DNA of 36,909 bases from JAENVT01 sp031424145 (lineage in GTDB: Bacteria; Actinomycetota; Acidimicrobiia; Acidimicrobiales; Ilumatobacteraceae): assembly GCA_031424145.1 (NCBI GenBank), contig JANPGV010000323.1, forward strand, positions 1 through 36,909. The letters run 5' to 3'. Under the pieces are notes generated by a model that was not told where the DNA came from, did no database searches, and saw only the letters and a program-made list of their open reading frames with translations. Made by a program: the position numbers and the translations under genes. Positions 7,646 through 15,488 of this stretch are shown here, piece by piece (positions within the stretch are counted from its first letter, which is position 1; each line of letters begins with the position of its first letter).

Positions 7646-8683
7646 GTGTCTATAGCGCACGCGGAGTTTGCACCACGACGACCGGTGACGCCTCTGCAAA
7701 TTGTTGGCTACATGGTTCTGGCCGTAGGCGCCGTTTGCGTCGTAGTGGGATTCATCGACGGACCGAGGACCTTCACCCAGGTCGTGGTAATTGGGTTGTC
7801 GAACGGTGCCGTGTACGCCTTGATCGCCTTGGGCTACACAATGGTCTACGGCATCATCGAGTTGATCAACTTCGCCCACGGCGATCTGTTCATGATCGGT
7901 TCAGTACTCGCCGCAATCTTTCTCGAGGAGCGACTGAACCAGAACTCTTCGTCTCCGAAGGCCTGGTTGCTTCTTGCTCTGGTCATGCTCGTAGTTATGG
8001 CGCTTTGCTCCGGGATCAACGTAACGATCGAGAGGCTCGCCTACCGCCGGCTGCGCAACGCCCCAAAATTGGCGCCGCTGATCACGGCTGTCGGCGTCAG
8101 CTTCATCCTTCAGAACATAGGTATCCTCATGAACGGCTCGGCACCGCATTCCAGGGCCAGCGTTCTTCCTCAGGGGTCGCTGAAGATCGGGTCGGTCGAG
8201 ATCCGTATCAGATACATCGTGGTCATCGCGGTCACGATTCCGCTGCTCCTGATGATGACCTACATCGTGCAGAAGACCCGGACTGGCAAGGCAATGCGGG
8301 CCACAGCTCAGGACCGCGATGCCTCACTTCTCATGGGAATTAATGTCGACAAGATGATTGCGTACACGTTCGCCCTTGGCGGAGCGCTGGCAGGCGCGGC
8401 GGGGACGATGTACGTGCAGGTGAACGGCACCACGCGCTACGACGCCGGCTTTCGGCTCGGACTCATTGCCTTCACTGCCGCTGTGCTGGGGGGCGTCGGC
8501 AACCTTCTCGGCGCCGTTCTGGGCGGGGTCTTGATCGGTTTGATTCAGGCACTGAACGACAGCGCTCTTGGCCTTTTCCCCGGTCAGAAGTGGACACAGA
8601 CCGTGCTGTTCGGGATTTTGATCCTGATGATCATCTTCCGCCCCGGCGGGATCTTCGGCCAGCATCAGCAGGAAAAGGTGTAG
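7646..8683 (+). CDS. livH: branched-chain-type ABC transporter permease LivH
   Basis: This 345-aa inner-membrane permease has about eight or nine hydrophobic segments. It starts with GTG at 7646 after a GGAGG (7636-7640). It contains the LivH signature segments: NGAVYALIALGYTMVYGIIELINFAHGD, written here as two parts (NGAVYALIALGYTMVYG and IIELINFAHGD), and the C-terminal AAVLGGVGNLLGAVLGG. The cytoplasmic EAA-like loop is around MRATAQDRDASLLMGIN, where the ATPases dock. The N-terminal extension of about 45 residues, with one extra TM, is slightly longer than usual. It forms the channel with LivM and is separated from it by only 2 nt. Confidence 0.9.
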   Translation: MSIAHAEFAPRRPVTPLQIVGYMVLAVGAVCVVVGFIDGPRTFTQVVVIGLSNGAVYALIALGYTMVYGIIELINFAHGDLFMIGSVLAAIFLEERLNQNSSSPKAWLLLALVMLVVMALCSGINVTIERLAYRRLRNAPKLAPLITAVGVSFILQNIGILMNGSAPHSRASVLPQGSLKIGSVEIRIRYIVVIAVTIPLLLMMTYIVQKTRTGKAMRATAQDRDASLLMGINVDKMIAYTFALGGALAGAAGTMYVQVNGTTRYDAGFRLGLIAFTAAVLGGVGNLLGAVLGGVLIGLIQALNDSALGLFPGQKWTQTVLFGILILMIIFRPGGIFGQHQQEKV

Positions 8684-8685
8684 CG

Positions 8686-9927
8686 ATGGCTGGCATTACG
8701 GCTTTGCTCATTCTGATTGCTGGAAGCGCGGGATTGCACTTCATCGGAAAGTTCCCACCACCGAAGGCCGTGTTGGGTGGCGCCGGCCTGGCCATCGCCT
8801 TCCTGCTGCCGCACCTGTGGTTCACCAAGGAGACCGAAGGTTACTTGCCGCTTTTCACAGTCGTGCTCTGCGCCGTGTACGCACTGTTCGCTCTCGGGCT
8901 GAACATCGTCGTCGGTTTCGCCGGCTTGCTCGACCTTGGCTACGTCGCCTTCTTTCTGGTGGGTGCCTACGTCGGGGGATGGTTCATGTCGGACTTCGCG
9001 GTCAACGTCTCCAAGAGCACGCGAACCATCAACATCCACCTCCTCGATGCGGCGAGCGCCAAGATCCCGGGAATCCATCTCTCGTTCTGGATCGTTATCG
9101 TCATCGCCGGCGTCTTGGCCGCGCTTGCCGGCGTCATCATCGGCGCGCCCACGCTGCGATTGAAGAGCGACTATCTTGCGTTGGTCACGCTCGGCTTCGG
9201 CGAGATCCTCCCCGAAGTGTTCCGTAACAGCGACGACGTGCCCCCTGGTCACCTCAACTTCACCAACGGCACCAAGGGCATCGGTCCGGTCGATCGTGTC
9301 GGTATGGGCTTCCTCGACCGGATACCCGGCATCCCCAAAACGATCAGCTCGAATGACTACCGCACCAAGTACTACGTGATCCTGGTGTTCTGCGGGTTGT
9401 TCGTGTGGGTCTCGATCAAATTGCGCGATGGCAAACTTGGTCGGGCGTGGATGGCCATCCGCGAAGACGAGCTGGCGGCCAGCTTGATGGGTGTTCCGCT
9501 GATGCGTACCAAGCTGTGGTCGTACGCCGTCGGAGCGGTCGCCGGCGGTGTTGGCGGCGCGTTCTACGCAACCATCGTCGGTACCGTCAATGTCGACACG
9601 TTCGAGTTCTCCTTCTCGATCATCGTTCTGTGCGCAGTGATCCTCGGAGGTATGGGCAACGTGTGGGGTGCGATTCTGGGTGCCGTAGTGATCACTTGGT
9701 TCAACTACACCGGGCTCACCTGGCTCGGCACCAAGGTCAACACGGCAGCGCCCGACGGCAGTTACTTCGCCAAGTTCGATTTCCGCAATCTGCAGTTCAT
9801 GCTGTTCGGCCTGGTGCTGGTCCTGATGATGTTGTTCCGCCCCGACGGGTTCATTCCAGCGGCGCGATCGAAGCAAGTCAAGATTGCCGAACAGCAGGTG
9901 CTTGCCAAGTTGGAGGTGGGAGAATGA
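8686..9927 (+). CDS. livM: branched-chain-type ABC transporter permease LivM
   Basis: The ATG at 8686 is 2 nt after the livH stop and preceded by AGGAAAAGG; an earlier in-frame start at 8590 would overlap livH. The 413-aa protein has about ten TM segments, an N-terminal pair that is common in long LivM proteins, and then the LivM core: YALFALGLNIVVGFAGLLDLG, split here as YALFALGLNIVVG and FAGLLDLG, a LKSDYLALVTLGFGEI segment and the C-terminal VILGGMGNVWGAILGAV. The docking loop is around GRAWMAIREDELAASLMG. It pairs with LivH. The gene ends in an ATGA overlap with livG. Confidence 0.9.
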   Translation: MAGITALLILIAGSAGLHFIGKFPPPKAVLGGAGLAIAFLLPHLWFTKETEGYLPLFTVVLCAVYALFALGLNIVVGFAGLLDLGYVAFFLVGAYVGGWFMSDFAVNVSKSTRTINIHLLDAASAKIPGIHLSFWIVIVIAGVLAALAGVIIGAPTLRLKSDYLALVTLGFGEILPEVFRNSDDVPPGHLNFTNGTKGIGPVDRVGMGFLDRIPGIPKTISSNDYRTKYYVILVFCGLFVWVSIKLRDGKLGRAWMAIREDELAASLMGVPLMRTKLWSYAVGAVAGGVGGAFYATIVGTVNVDTFEFSFSIIVLCAVILGGMGNVWGAILGAVVITWFNYTGLTWLGTKVNTAAPDGSYFAKFDFRNLQFMLFGLVLVLMMLFRPDGFIPAARSKQVKIAEQQVLAKLEVGE

Positions 9928-10709
9928 CCGAATTGCTACTCGACGCCCGCGAGGTGCGAGTGCAGTTCGGCGGGCTGACAGCCGTCAACGATGTCGACTT
10001 CGCCATACCTTTCGGGGCGATAGTCGCCTTGATCGGTCCGAATGGTGCCGGCAAGACCACGTTCTTCAACGTCCTCACCGGGCTGTACGCCCCTACACAG
10101 GGTTTCGTCGACTTCGACGGCCAGTCGGTGCTCGGCGTGCCGCCGCATACGATCGCTGCCAGGGGCATGGCCCGCACGTTCCAAAACATCCGCTTGTTCG
10201 GAGCCATGACCGCCGCGGAGAACGTGATGGTCGCGATGCACCCGCACCTGAAGAGTGGCGTTGCTTCCACCATTCTGCGGCTGCCGAAGCAACGTCACGA
10301 GGAGCGCGACGCTCGCCAGACGGCCAAGGAGCTCCTTGAGTTCGTGGGCATAGGCGGCACAGACGAAGAGTTCGCCAAGAACCTTCCATACGGGGATCAG
10401 CGCCGACTCGAGGTGGCGCGAGCGCTGGCCCTGCGGCCGAAGCTGCTGCTGCTCGACGAGCCGACGGCCGGCATGAACCCACAGGAGTCGGCTGCGTTCA
10501 CGGCGTTCGTGCACCGCGTGCGCGACGAGCGACAGATCACGATCCTGTTGATCGAGCACGACATGAAGGTCGTCATGGGCACCGCCGAGCGGATCACCGT
10601 GCTCGAGTACGGCGCCAAGATCGCCGAGGGCACGCCGGCCGAGATTCGCGCCGACCACCGCGTGATCGAGGCGTACCTCGGTAAGTCGGCAACAGAGGGG
10701 GCGGCATGA
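9924..10709 (+). CDS. livG: branched-chain-type ABC transporter ATPase LivG
   Basis: This is a 261-aa ATPase. The ATG at 9924 overlaps the livM stop and has GGAGG just upstream. Walker A is GPNGAGKTTF, followed by the LivG-typical RTFQNIRLF Q-loop. The signature region reads LPYGDQRRLEVARAL, where LivG proteins have YGxQR instead of LSGGQ. Walker B is LLLLDEPTAGMNP, and the switch histidine is in LLIEHDMKVVMG. The C-terminal EGTPAEIRADHRVIEAYLG is the family's usual ending. It hydrolyses ATP with LivF on the cytoplasmic face of LivHM. The stop overlaps the livF start (ATGA). Confidence 0.92.
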   Translation: MTELLLDAREVRVQFGGLTAVNDVDFAIPFGAIVALIGPNGAGKTTFFNVLTGLYAPTQGFVDFDGQSVLGVPPHTIAARGMARTFQNIRLFGAMTAAENVMVAMHPHLKSGVASTILRLPKQRHEERDARQTAKELLEFVGIGGTDEEFAKNLPYGDQRRLEVARALALRPKLLLLDEPTAGMNPQESAAFTAFVHRVRDERQITILLIEHDMKVVMGTAERITVLEYGAKIAEGTPAEIRADHRVIEAYLGKSATEGAA

Positions 10710-11467
10710 CCATTCCCGAGGTATCTCACTCGGCGGCGCGTGCTGCGCGTCGCGACACGATGCTGACTGTCGACGACATTCACGTGTACTACGGCAACAT
10801 CGCCGCGGTGAAAGGCATTTCGCTGTCGGTGTACCCCGGAGAGATCGTCACCCTCATCGGTGGCAACGGCGCCGGCAAGTCAACAACGATGCGGACCATC
10901 TCTGGGCTGTTGAAGCCCAAGCGCGGCGATATCCATTTCGAAGGGCAGCGGATCTCTGGCCTCAAGGGCCACGAGGTGGCTCAACGAGGTATTTCCCAGA
11001 GCCCGGAGGGTCGACGCATCTTCCACCGGATGACCGTTACCGAGAACCTCGAGCTCGGTGCATTCCTGCGCACCGACAAGGCCGAGATTGCTGCCGACAT
11101 GGATCGCATCTTCGAGTTGTTTCCACGTCTCAAGGAGCGGCTCACGCAACGTTCCGGCACCCTTTCGGGGGGCGAGCAGCAGATGCTTGCTATGGGCCGC
11201 GCGCTCATGGCGCAGCCACGATTGTTGTTGCTCGACGAGCCGTCGATGGGATTGGCGCCGGTACTGGTCGAACAGGTCTTCGCGACGATCAAGACGGTTA
11301 ACGAGCAGGGCACCACGGTCTTGCTGGTCGAGCAGAACGCGCTGGCCGCGTTGAACGTGGCTGATCACGCGTACGTGCTCGAGACCGGTCTCATCACGCT
11401 CGAGGGTCCGGCCGAGGAGCTGGCACACAACGACCAGGTGCGCAAGGCTTACCTGGGCGAGGACTGA
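10706..11467 (+). CDS. livF: branched-chain-type ABC transporter ATPase LivF
   Basis: This is a 253-aa ATPase starting with ATG at 10706 within the livG stop. It has an N-terminal extension of about 18 residues before MLTVDDIHVYYG, so ATG at 10760 could be an alternative start. Walker A is GGNGAGKSTT, the Q-loop reads ISQSPEGRRIF as usual for LivF, the signature is LSGGEQQMLAMGRAL, Walker B is LLLLDEPSMGLAP and the switch is LLVEQNALAAL. It is the last gene of the liv operon; the next gene is convergent, 21 nt away, and I see no strong terminator in between. Confidence 0.92.
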   Translation: MTIPEVSHSAARAARRDTMLTVDDIHVYYGNIAAVKGISLSVYPGEIVTLIGGNGAGKSTTMRTISGLLKPKRGDIHFEGQRISGLKGHEVAQRGISQSPEGRRIFHRMTVTENLELGAFLRTDKAEIAADMDRIFELFPRLKERLTQRSGTLSGGEQQMLAMGRALMAQPRLLLLDEPSMGLAPVLVEQVFATIKTVNEQGTTVLLVEQNALAALNVADHAYVLETGLITLEGPAEELAHNDQVRKAYLGED

Positions 11468-11488
11468 CCGCCGCCGCTGGCCGGAGCT

Positions 11489-12190
11489 TCAGTACCCGCG
11501 CCGACGCGAGCGACTCCAAATTGCAAACGTGGTCGCGCCGATGGCGACGACTCCGGCGATCCCCACGCCGATCGCCCGCTGCAGGTTGCGGCTGTCGCTG
11601 GCCTCGACGATCGGAACCGCCGACAATGGCGGCGCTGTATCTATCGGCTCGTCCGGTATCTCGGCTGGCAGCACAGCCGGCGCAGTGGATCCCGGGGGGT
11701 TTGTGTCTGGCGTCGTCGACGGACCGAACGTGACCACCGTGGTGTCAGCAGAGGCCGACGCTGGTGCTGCATTCGCGATCGCGAGTGGAGTATCCGTGGT
11801 CAGGCGCGCATCACCGACACCGAGGACGTTGATCGACGCGGCACCCGGCTCCAAACCGGATGGGACCACCACGTCGACCTTGAACGCGTAGTCGCTGCCC
11901 GCCGATCCGCTGGCCACCACGAACTCACGCGTTCCCTGGTCGATCACGACGACGAGGCCGGTCAACGGGTTTCCCAATGGACCGACGCCCGCCGGCAATG
12001 TGCCCGTGTCGAGGCAGTCGTCGCCGAAGTACTGGCCGGTGACGGTCAGCACACCGCCTCGCGCAACTCTGGTTGGCTTGAACTTCACGGTCGGTCCGAC
12101 GCAACTGGCGGCGGCGGCCGGACATGGTGAGATCGACAGCGCGGCAAACAGAGCCGTTGCCGTGATCGCGATCGCCCCGAGAGGTCGCAC
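11489..12190 (-). CDS. secreted, C-terminally membrane-anchored protein with an Ig/TIG-like domain
   Basis: This 233-aa protein starts with GTG immediately after the stop of the ureohydrolase gene, so the two are probably one transcript. It has a Sec signal peptide (about residues 1-27, ending ACPAAAAS-like at SPCPAAAAS). A beta-rich domain with two cysteines follows (about 28-135), whose ARGGVLTVTGQYFGDDC resembles IPT/TIG or bacterial Ig-like folds. Next comes a Thr/Pro/Ser-rich low-complexity stalk (about 140-195), and then a C-terminal TM (about 208-226) with a cytoplasmic RSRRRGY tail. This is the layout of a surface protein held by its C-terminus. No catalytic motif is visible and I do not recognise a named family. 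Confidence 0.75.
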   Translation of the reverse strand: MRPLGAIAITATALFAALSISPCPAAAASCVGPTVKFKPTRVARGGVLTVTGQYFGDDCLDTGTLPAGVGPLGNPLTGLVVVIDQGTREFVVASGSAGSDYAFKVDVVVPSGLEPGAASINVLGVGDARLTTDTPLAIANAAPASASADTTVVTFGPSTTPDTNPPGSTAPAVLPAEIPDEPIDTAPPLSAVPIVEASDSRNLQRAIGVGIAGVVAIGATTFAIWSRSRRRGY

Positions 12191-13165
12191 TCAGTGTTTC
12201 TCGACTGCCATCAAGCAAGCCAACTCGAAGACCGTGCTCGCCGCGGCGAGCGATGTGATCTCGGCATGGTCGTACGCGGGAGCCACCTCGACGACATCTC
12301 CGGCGACCAGCTTCATGCCCGCCAGACCGCGCAGGATCATCACCAACTCGCGACTGGTCATGCCGGCGATCTCCGGCGTGCCCGTGCCCGGCGCGTGCGC
12401 CGGATCGAGGACGTCGATGTCGATCGACAGGTACAAGGGACGATCTCCGACTCGGCTCCGAATCCGCTGTGCGACCACGTCGACTCCCAATCGCTGGATC
12501 TCGTCGCAGGTGATCATCGAGAACCCCAGTGCTGCATCTTCGACATAGTCCGATGGTGCGTAGATCGGTCCACGGATGCCGACGTGCATCGATGCGTCGG
12601 TGTCGAACAGACCCTCCTCCGCTGCGCGACGAAATGGAGTGCCATGGGTGAAACGCTCGCCGAAGTAGCTGTCCCAGGTATCGAGATGCGCATCGAAGTG
12701 CACTAGGGCAACCTTGCCGAACCTGCGGTGCACTGCCTTCAGCAATGCGTAAGCGATGGTGTGGTCGCCGCCGATGGTGATAAGTCCCTGGACTGGATGT
12801 GGACCGTCCGCAGCGCCGAGCAGTTCTCCAGCTCTCGCCTCGATCGCGGCCAAGGACTCGGGTATCGAATACGGGTTGCACGCAACGTCGCCGGCGTCGG
12901 CGAACTGCAAGTTGGCGAACGGTTGCACATCGAACCCTGGGTGGTATTGCGGCCGAAGCGCTCGTGACGCCTGGCGCACCGCCATCGGCCCGAATCGGGC
13001 GCCCGGACGGAAGCTGACGCCACCATCGAAGGGTGCCCCGAGGATCGCGACGTCGCAGCGCTCGAGATCGCGCAGCTCTGGCAGGCGAGCGAAGGCAGAA
13101 GATCCGGCGTAGCGCGGCATCACAGTCCCCGCGACGGGTTGGATCGGGGCGGGCTGATCGGTCAC
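12191..13165 (-). CDS. agmatinase-family ureohydrolase
   Basis: This is a manganese (or nickel) amidinohydrolase of the arginase/agmatinase superfamily, which splits a guanidino compound into urea and an amine. Metal-site motifs are all present: ITIGGDHTIAYAL, HFDAHLDTW and SIDIDVLDPAHAPGTGTPE. ERFTHGTPFRRA also matches agmatinase-type enzymes. The start GTG at 13165 is chosen because it gives a typical family N-terminus before MPRYAG, and a TACAGT box sits 8 nt upstream; the longer reading from 13246 would overlap the divergent oxidase gene by 68 nt, and ATG at 13120 is the other option. Substrate cannot be read from sequence: agmatine, guanidinobutyrate, guanidinopropionate and guanidine itself are all used by relatives. 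It is followed directly by the secreted protein gene. Confidence 0.85.
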   Translation of the reverse strand: MTDQPAPIQPVAGTVMPRYAGSSAFARLPELRDLERCDVAILGAPFDGGVSFRPGARFGPMAVRQASRALRPQYHPGFDVQPFANLQFADAGDVACNPYSIPESLAAIEARAGELLGAADGPHPVQGLITIGGDHTIAYALLKAVHRRFGKVALVHFDAHLDTWDSYFGERFTHGTPFRRAAEEGLFDTDASMHVGIRGPIYAPSDYVEDAALGFSMITCDEIQRLGVDVVAQRIRSRVGDRPLYLSIDIDVLDPAHAPGTGTPEIAGMTSRELVMILRGLAGMKLVAGDVVEVAPAYDHAEITSLAAASTVFELACLMAVEKH

Positions 13166-13173
13166 ACTCAGAG

Positions 13174-13179
13174 ACTGTA
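13174..13179 (-). promoter_or_regulatory. -10 element TACAGT for the ureohydrolase
   Basis: On the minus strand TACAGT (13179-13174) lies 8 nt before the GTG at 13165, so the transcript would be essentially leaderless. Its first base coincides with the A of the ATG of the divergent oxidase gene, so the two start regions physically overlap. Confidence 0.45.
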
Positions 13180-14339
13180 TGGCGTTGGACCTATCGCTTC
13201 CCGATCGCGCCGAGGTGGTGATCATCGGCGGCGGAGTGATGGGCACGAGCGCGGCCTTTCACCTCGCCGAGGCCGGTGTCACCGACGTGTTGCTTCTCGA
13301 AGCAGACCAACTGTCGTGCGGGTCGACTTCCAAGTCGGCTGGTGGCGTGCGGCTGCAGTTCTCCGACGAGATCAACATCGCCCTTGCCCTGCGGTCGATG
13401 GACGCGTTCGAGCGTTTCGGTCAGCGACCTGGCGCAGAGATCGGGTTGCAACAGGTCGGATATCTGTTCCTGCTGACGGACCCTGCCGATGTCGTGGCGT
13501 TCGAGAAGAACACCGCGCTGCAGAACTCGATGGGTGTGAGCAGCCGGATGATCACCGCCGAGGAGGCCGGTCAGTTGTCGACGCTGGCCAACGTCGAAGA
13601 TGTGCTGGCGGCTTCGTTCTGCACTCGTGACGGTCATGCGACACCCGACGCCGTGGTGCTTGGTTACGCAACCGCGGCGCGAGCGATGGGAGTGACGATC
13701 GCGACAGGGTGCCCCGTGACCGGAATCGACGTTGCCGATGGAGAGATCATCGGTGTGCAGACGACTCGAGGAACGGTGTCGACCAAGACGGTCATCTGTG
13801 TTGCCGGCGCGTGGTCCCCCAGCATCGCTGCGATGGTCGGCGTGGACCTGCCGGTCAAACCGGTCGCACGGCCCATCTGGTACACCGAGCCGATGCCCGG
13901 TCGGCCGGCCAGAGTGCCGATGACGATCGACTTCACGACCGGCTTCTACTTTCACACGGAGGGTCCCGGACTGTTGTTCGGCATGGCCGATCCCGATCAA
14001 CCGCCCGGTTTCGACGCACCGATGCGGCCGGATTGGCTCGAGGTCGTCGGCGATGTCGTTGCCCATCGTGCACCCGCGTTGCTGGAGGTCGGCATTGCCG
14101 GCGGCTGGCACGGCTTCTACGAAACGACTCCCGATCACAACGCGTTGATCGGTGAGGTTCCGGGTGTCTCGCGATTCCTCTACGCGACAGGGTTCTCCGG
14201 TCACGGGTTCCTGCTCGGGCCCGCCGTTGGAGAGGTGCTGCGCGACCTGGTGCTCGGCCTCACCCCGGCGGTTGACGTCAGCGGCTTCGATGTCGCCCGC
14301 TTCGCCGGCGAGACCCGGCCGGAGCACAACATCGTCTAG
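13179..14339 (+). CDS. FAD-dependent amine/amino-acid oxidoreductase (DAO family, sarcosine-oxidase-like)
   Basis: This is a 386-aa protein. The ADP-binding Rossmann motif is VVIIGGGVMGTSAAFHLAEAG (about residues 12-32; core GGGVMG), followed by a GSTSKSAGG flavin-loop segment. The C-terminal half ends in the DAO-family block ETTPDHNALIGEVPGV and YATGFSGHGFLLGPAVGEVL. This spacing is typical of the beta subunit of sarcosine oxidase and of dimethylglycine- or proline-type dehydrogenases, which oxidise an N-methyl or secondary amine. It is divergent from the ureohydrolase and convergent with the enolase-family gene, 18 nt from its stop. In this neighbourhood an N-methylproline or hydroxyproline-type amine is a reasonable substrate, but nothing in the sequence proves it. 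Confidence 0.82.
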   Translation: MALDLSLPDRAEVVIIGGGVMGTSAAFHLAEAGVTDVLLLEADQLSCGSTSKSAGGVRLQFSDEINIALALRSMDAFERFGQRPGAEIGLQQVGYLFLLTDPADVVAFEKNTALQNSMGVSSRMITAEEAGQLSTLANVEDVLAASFCTRDGHATPDAVVLGYATAARAMGVTIATGCPVTGIDVADGEIIGVQTTRGTVSTKTVICVAGAWSPSIAAMVGVDLPVKPVARPIWYTEPMPGRPARVPMTIDFTTGFYFHTEGPGLLFGMADPDQPPGFDAPMRPDWLEVVGDVVAHRAPALLEVGIAGGWHGFYETTPDHNALIGEVPGVSRFLYATGFSGHGFLLGPAVGEVLRDLVLGLTPAVDVSGFDVARFAGETRPEHNIV

Positions 14340-14357
14340 CGACGTCCTGTAGTGGTG

Positions 14358-15464
14358 TCAGGGCCACATGGCAACGGGCGCGCCGAGGACCGTGGCGTCG
14401 ACGGTGACGCCGAGACCGGGTGCGACCGGCGCTGACCCGCGGCCGCCCGTCGAGCGTGGCTCGTACCCGGCGACGTGATTGTCGGTCCAGTCGTTCATGA
14501 ACGACACGGCGAACAGCGCATGCGCCGGTGTGCTGGCCCCGAGATGACTGACTGCCGCGGAGGTGAGATCACCGCCCCAACTGTCTTCGATCGTCAGCCG
14601 GATGCCCAACTCGACAGCCACGTCGCGGATCAACTTCGCATTGGTCAGGCCACCGACCCGGTTCAGCTTGAGGTTGATGGCCTCCATGCCGCCGGCTTGT
14701 GCGGCCTCGACCAGGGCAGCGACATCGGTGATCACCTCGTCGAGCACGAACGGAATGGTGGTGTTGCGCCTGACGAGCAGACATTCGGCCAACGTCGGGC
14801 ACGGCTGCTCGAGATAGAGCCGCTCGGCACCGTCCATGATGCGTGCCGCCACGACTGCGTCCTGCCGGCGCCAGCCACCGTTCGCGTCGGCCAGGATCAG
14901 ATCGTCGTCGTCCGTCGCTTCGACAACGGCGAGGCTGGCCCGCGCGTCGGCGACGGGATCGTTACCGACCTTCAATTGGAAGCGGTGGATGCCGTGGCTG
15001 CGCTGTTCGAGTGTGAAGGCGACCATCGACTCGGCGTCGCCCAACGGGACCGCCTTGTAGAGGGGCATGTCGTCGACCAGTCGGCCACCGATGAGGTCGA
15101 CGACCGGCCGACCAACCGCTTTGCCGTAGATGTCCCAACAAGCGACGTCGAGTGGGCTCTTGGCGTAGTTGTGGCCCATGAGCGCCTCACGCATCCGCCA
15201 GTTCACGTCGGCGAGGTTGGTGGGGTCGGCACCGATCAATGCGGGCGCCAACTCGTGCAGGGCGGGCACCGCGCCGCGGGCGTGCGCGGGCAGGTACGTC
15301 GATCCCAATGGACAGGTCTCTGCCCACCCGTCGATGCCCTCGTCGGTGACGATCCTCACGACCGTGCTGGTGAGTGTGTTGACCACTCGACCGCCTGACA
15401 TCACGTACGTGCCGTAGCGATACCCGAGTTCGTAGGTGTATGCCTCGATCGATGTGATGCGCAT
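14358..15464 (-). CDS. enolase-superfamily enzyme, hydroxyproline-betaine epimerase / cis-3-hydroxyproline dehydratase clade
   Basis: This 368-aa member of the mandelate racemase/muconate lactonizing group has metal ligands Asp193 (LADANGGW), Glu219 (YLEQPC) and Asp242 (FVLDEV). The two acid/base lysines are Lys165 (FQLKVG) and Lys266 (INLKLNRVGG). WAETCPLGSTY, GHNYAKSPLD and EDSWGGDL match, from memory, the HpbD-type hydroxyproline-betaine 2-epimerases and the related cis-3-hydroxy-L-proline dehydratase. The first Lys of the usual KxK motif is Gln163, which I also recall as Gln in that clade. The start at 15464 is favoured over GTG at 15485 because a TACGGT box lies 7 nt before it. Either activity, or proline-betaine epimerisation, would fit the proline-ring genes nearby. 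Confidence 0.78.
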   Translation of the reverse strand: MRITSIEAYTYELGYRYGTYVMSGGRVVNTLTSTVVRIVTDEGIDGWAETCPLGSTYLPAHARGAVPALHELAPALIGADPTNLADVNWRMREALMGHNYAKSPLDVACWDIYGKAVGRPVVDLIGGRLVDDMPLYKAVPLGDAESMVAFTLEQRSHGIHRFQLKVGNDPVADARASLAVVEATDDDDLILADANGGWRRQDAVVAARIMDGAERLYLEQPCPTLAECLLVRRNTTIPFVLDEVITDVAALVEAAQAGGMEAINLKLNRVGGLTNAKLIRDVAVELGIRLTIEDSWGGDLTSAAVSHLGASTPAHALFAVSFMNDWTDNHVAGYEPRSTGGRGSAPVAPGLGVTVDATVLGAPVAMWP

Positions 15465-15471
15465 GATTGGC

Positions 15472-15477
15472 ACCGTA
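15472..15477 (-). promoter_or_regulatory. -10 element TACGGT for the enolase-family gene
   Basis: On the minus strand TACGGT (15477-15472) is followed by 7 nt and the ATG at 15464. The distance implies a leaderless mRNA, and it excludes the in-frame GTG at 15485 because that codon would lie upstream of the transcription start. Confidence 0.5.
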
Positions 15478-15488
15478 ACGCGCACGCG

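Noticed and set aside
8665..9876. 403-aa open frame antisense to livM
   Set aside because: It mirrors livM codon for codon, is extremely rich in Asp, Glu, His and Gln, and has no start signal. livM itself is unambiguous.
14475..15398. 307-aa plus-strand frame across the enolase-family gene
   Set aside because: The minus-strand frame has all catalytic residues of the enolase superfamily; this frame is its shadow.
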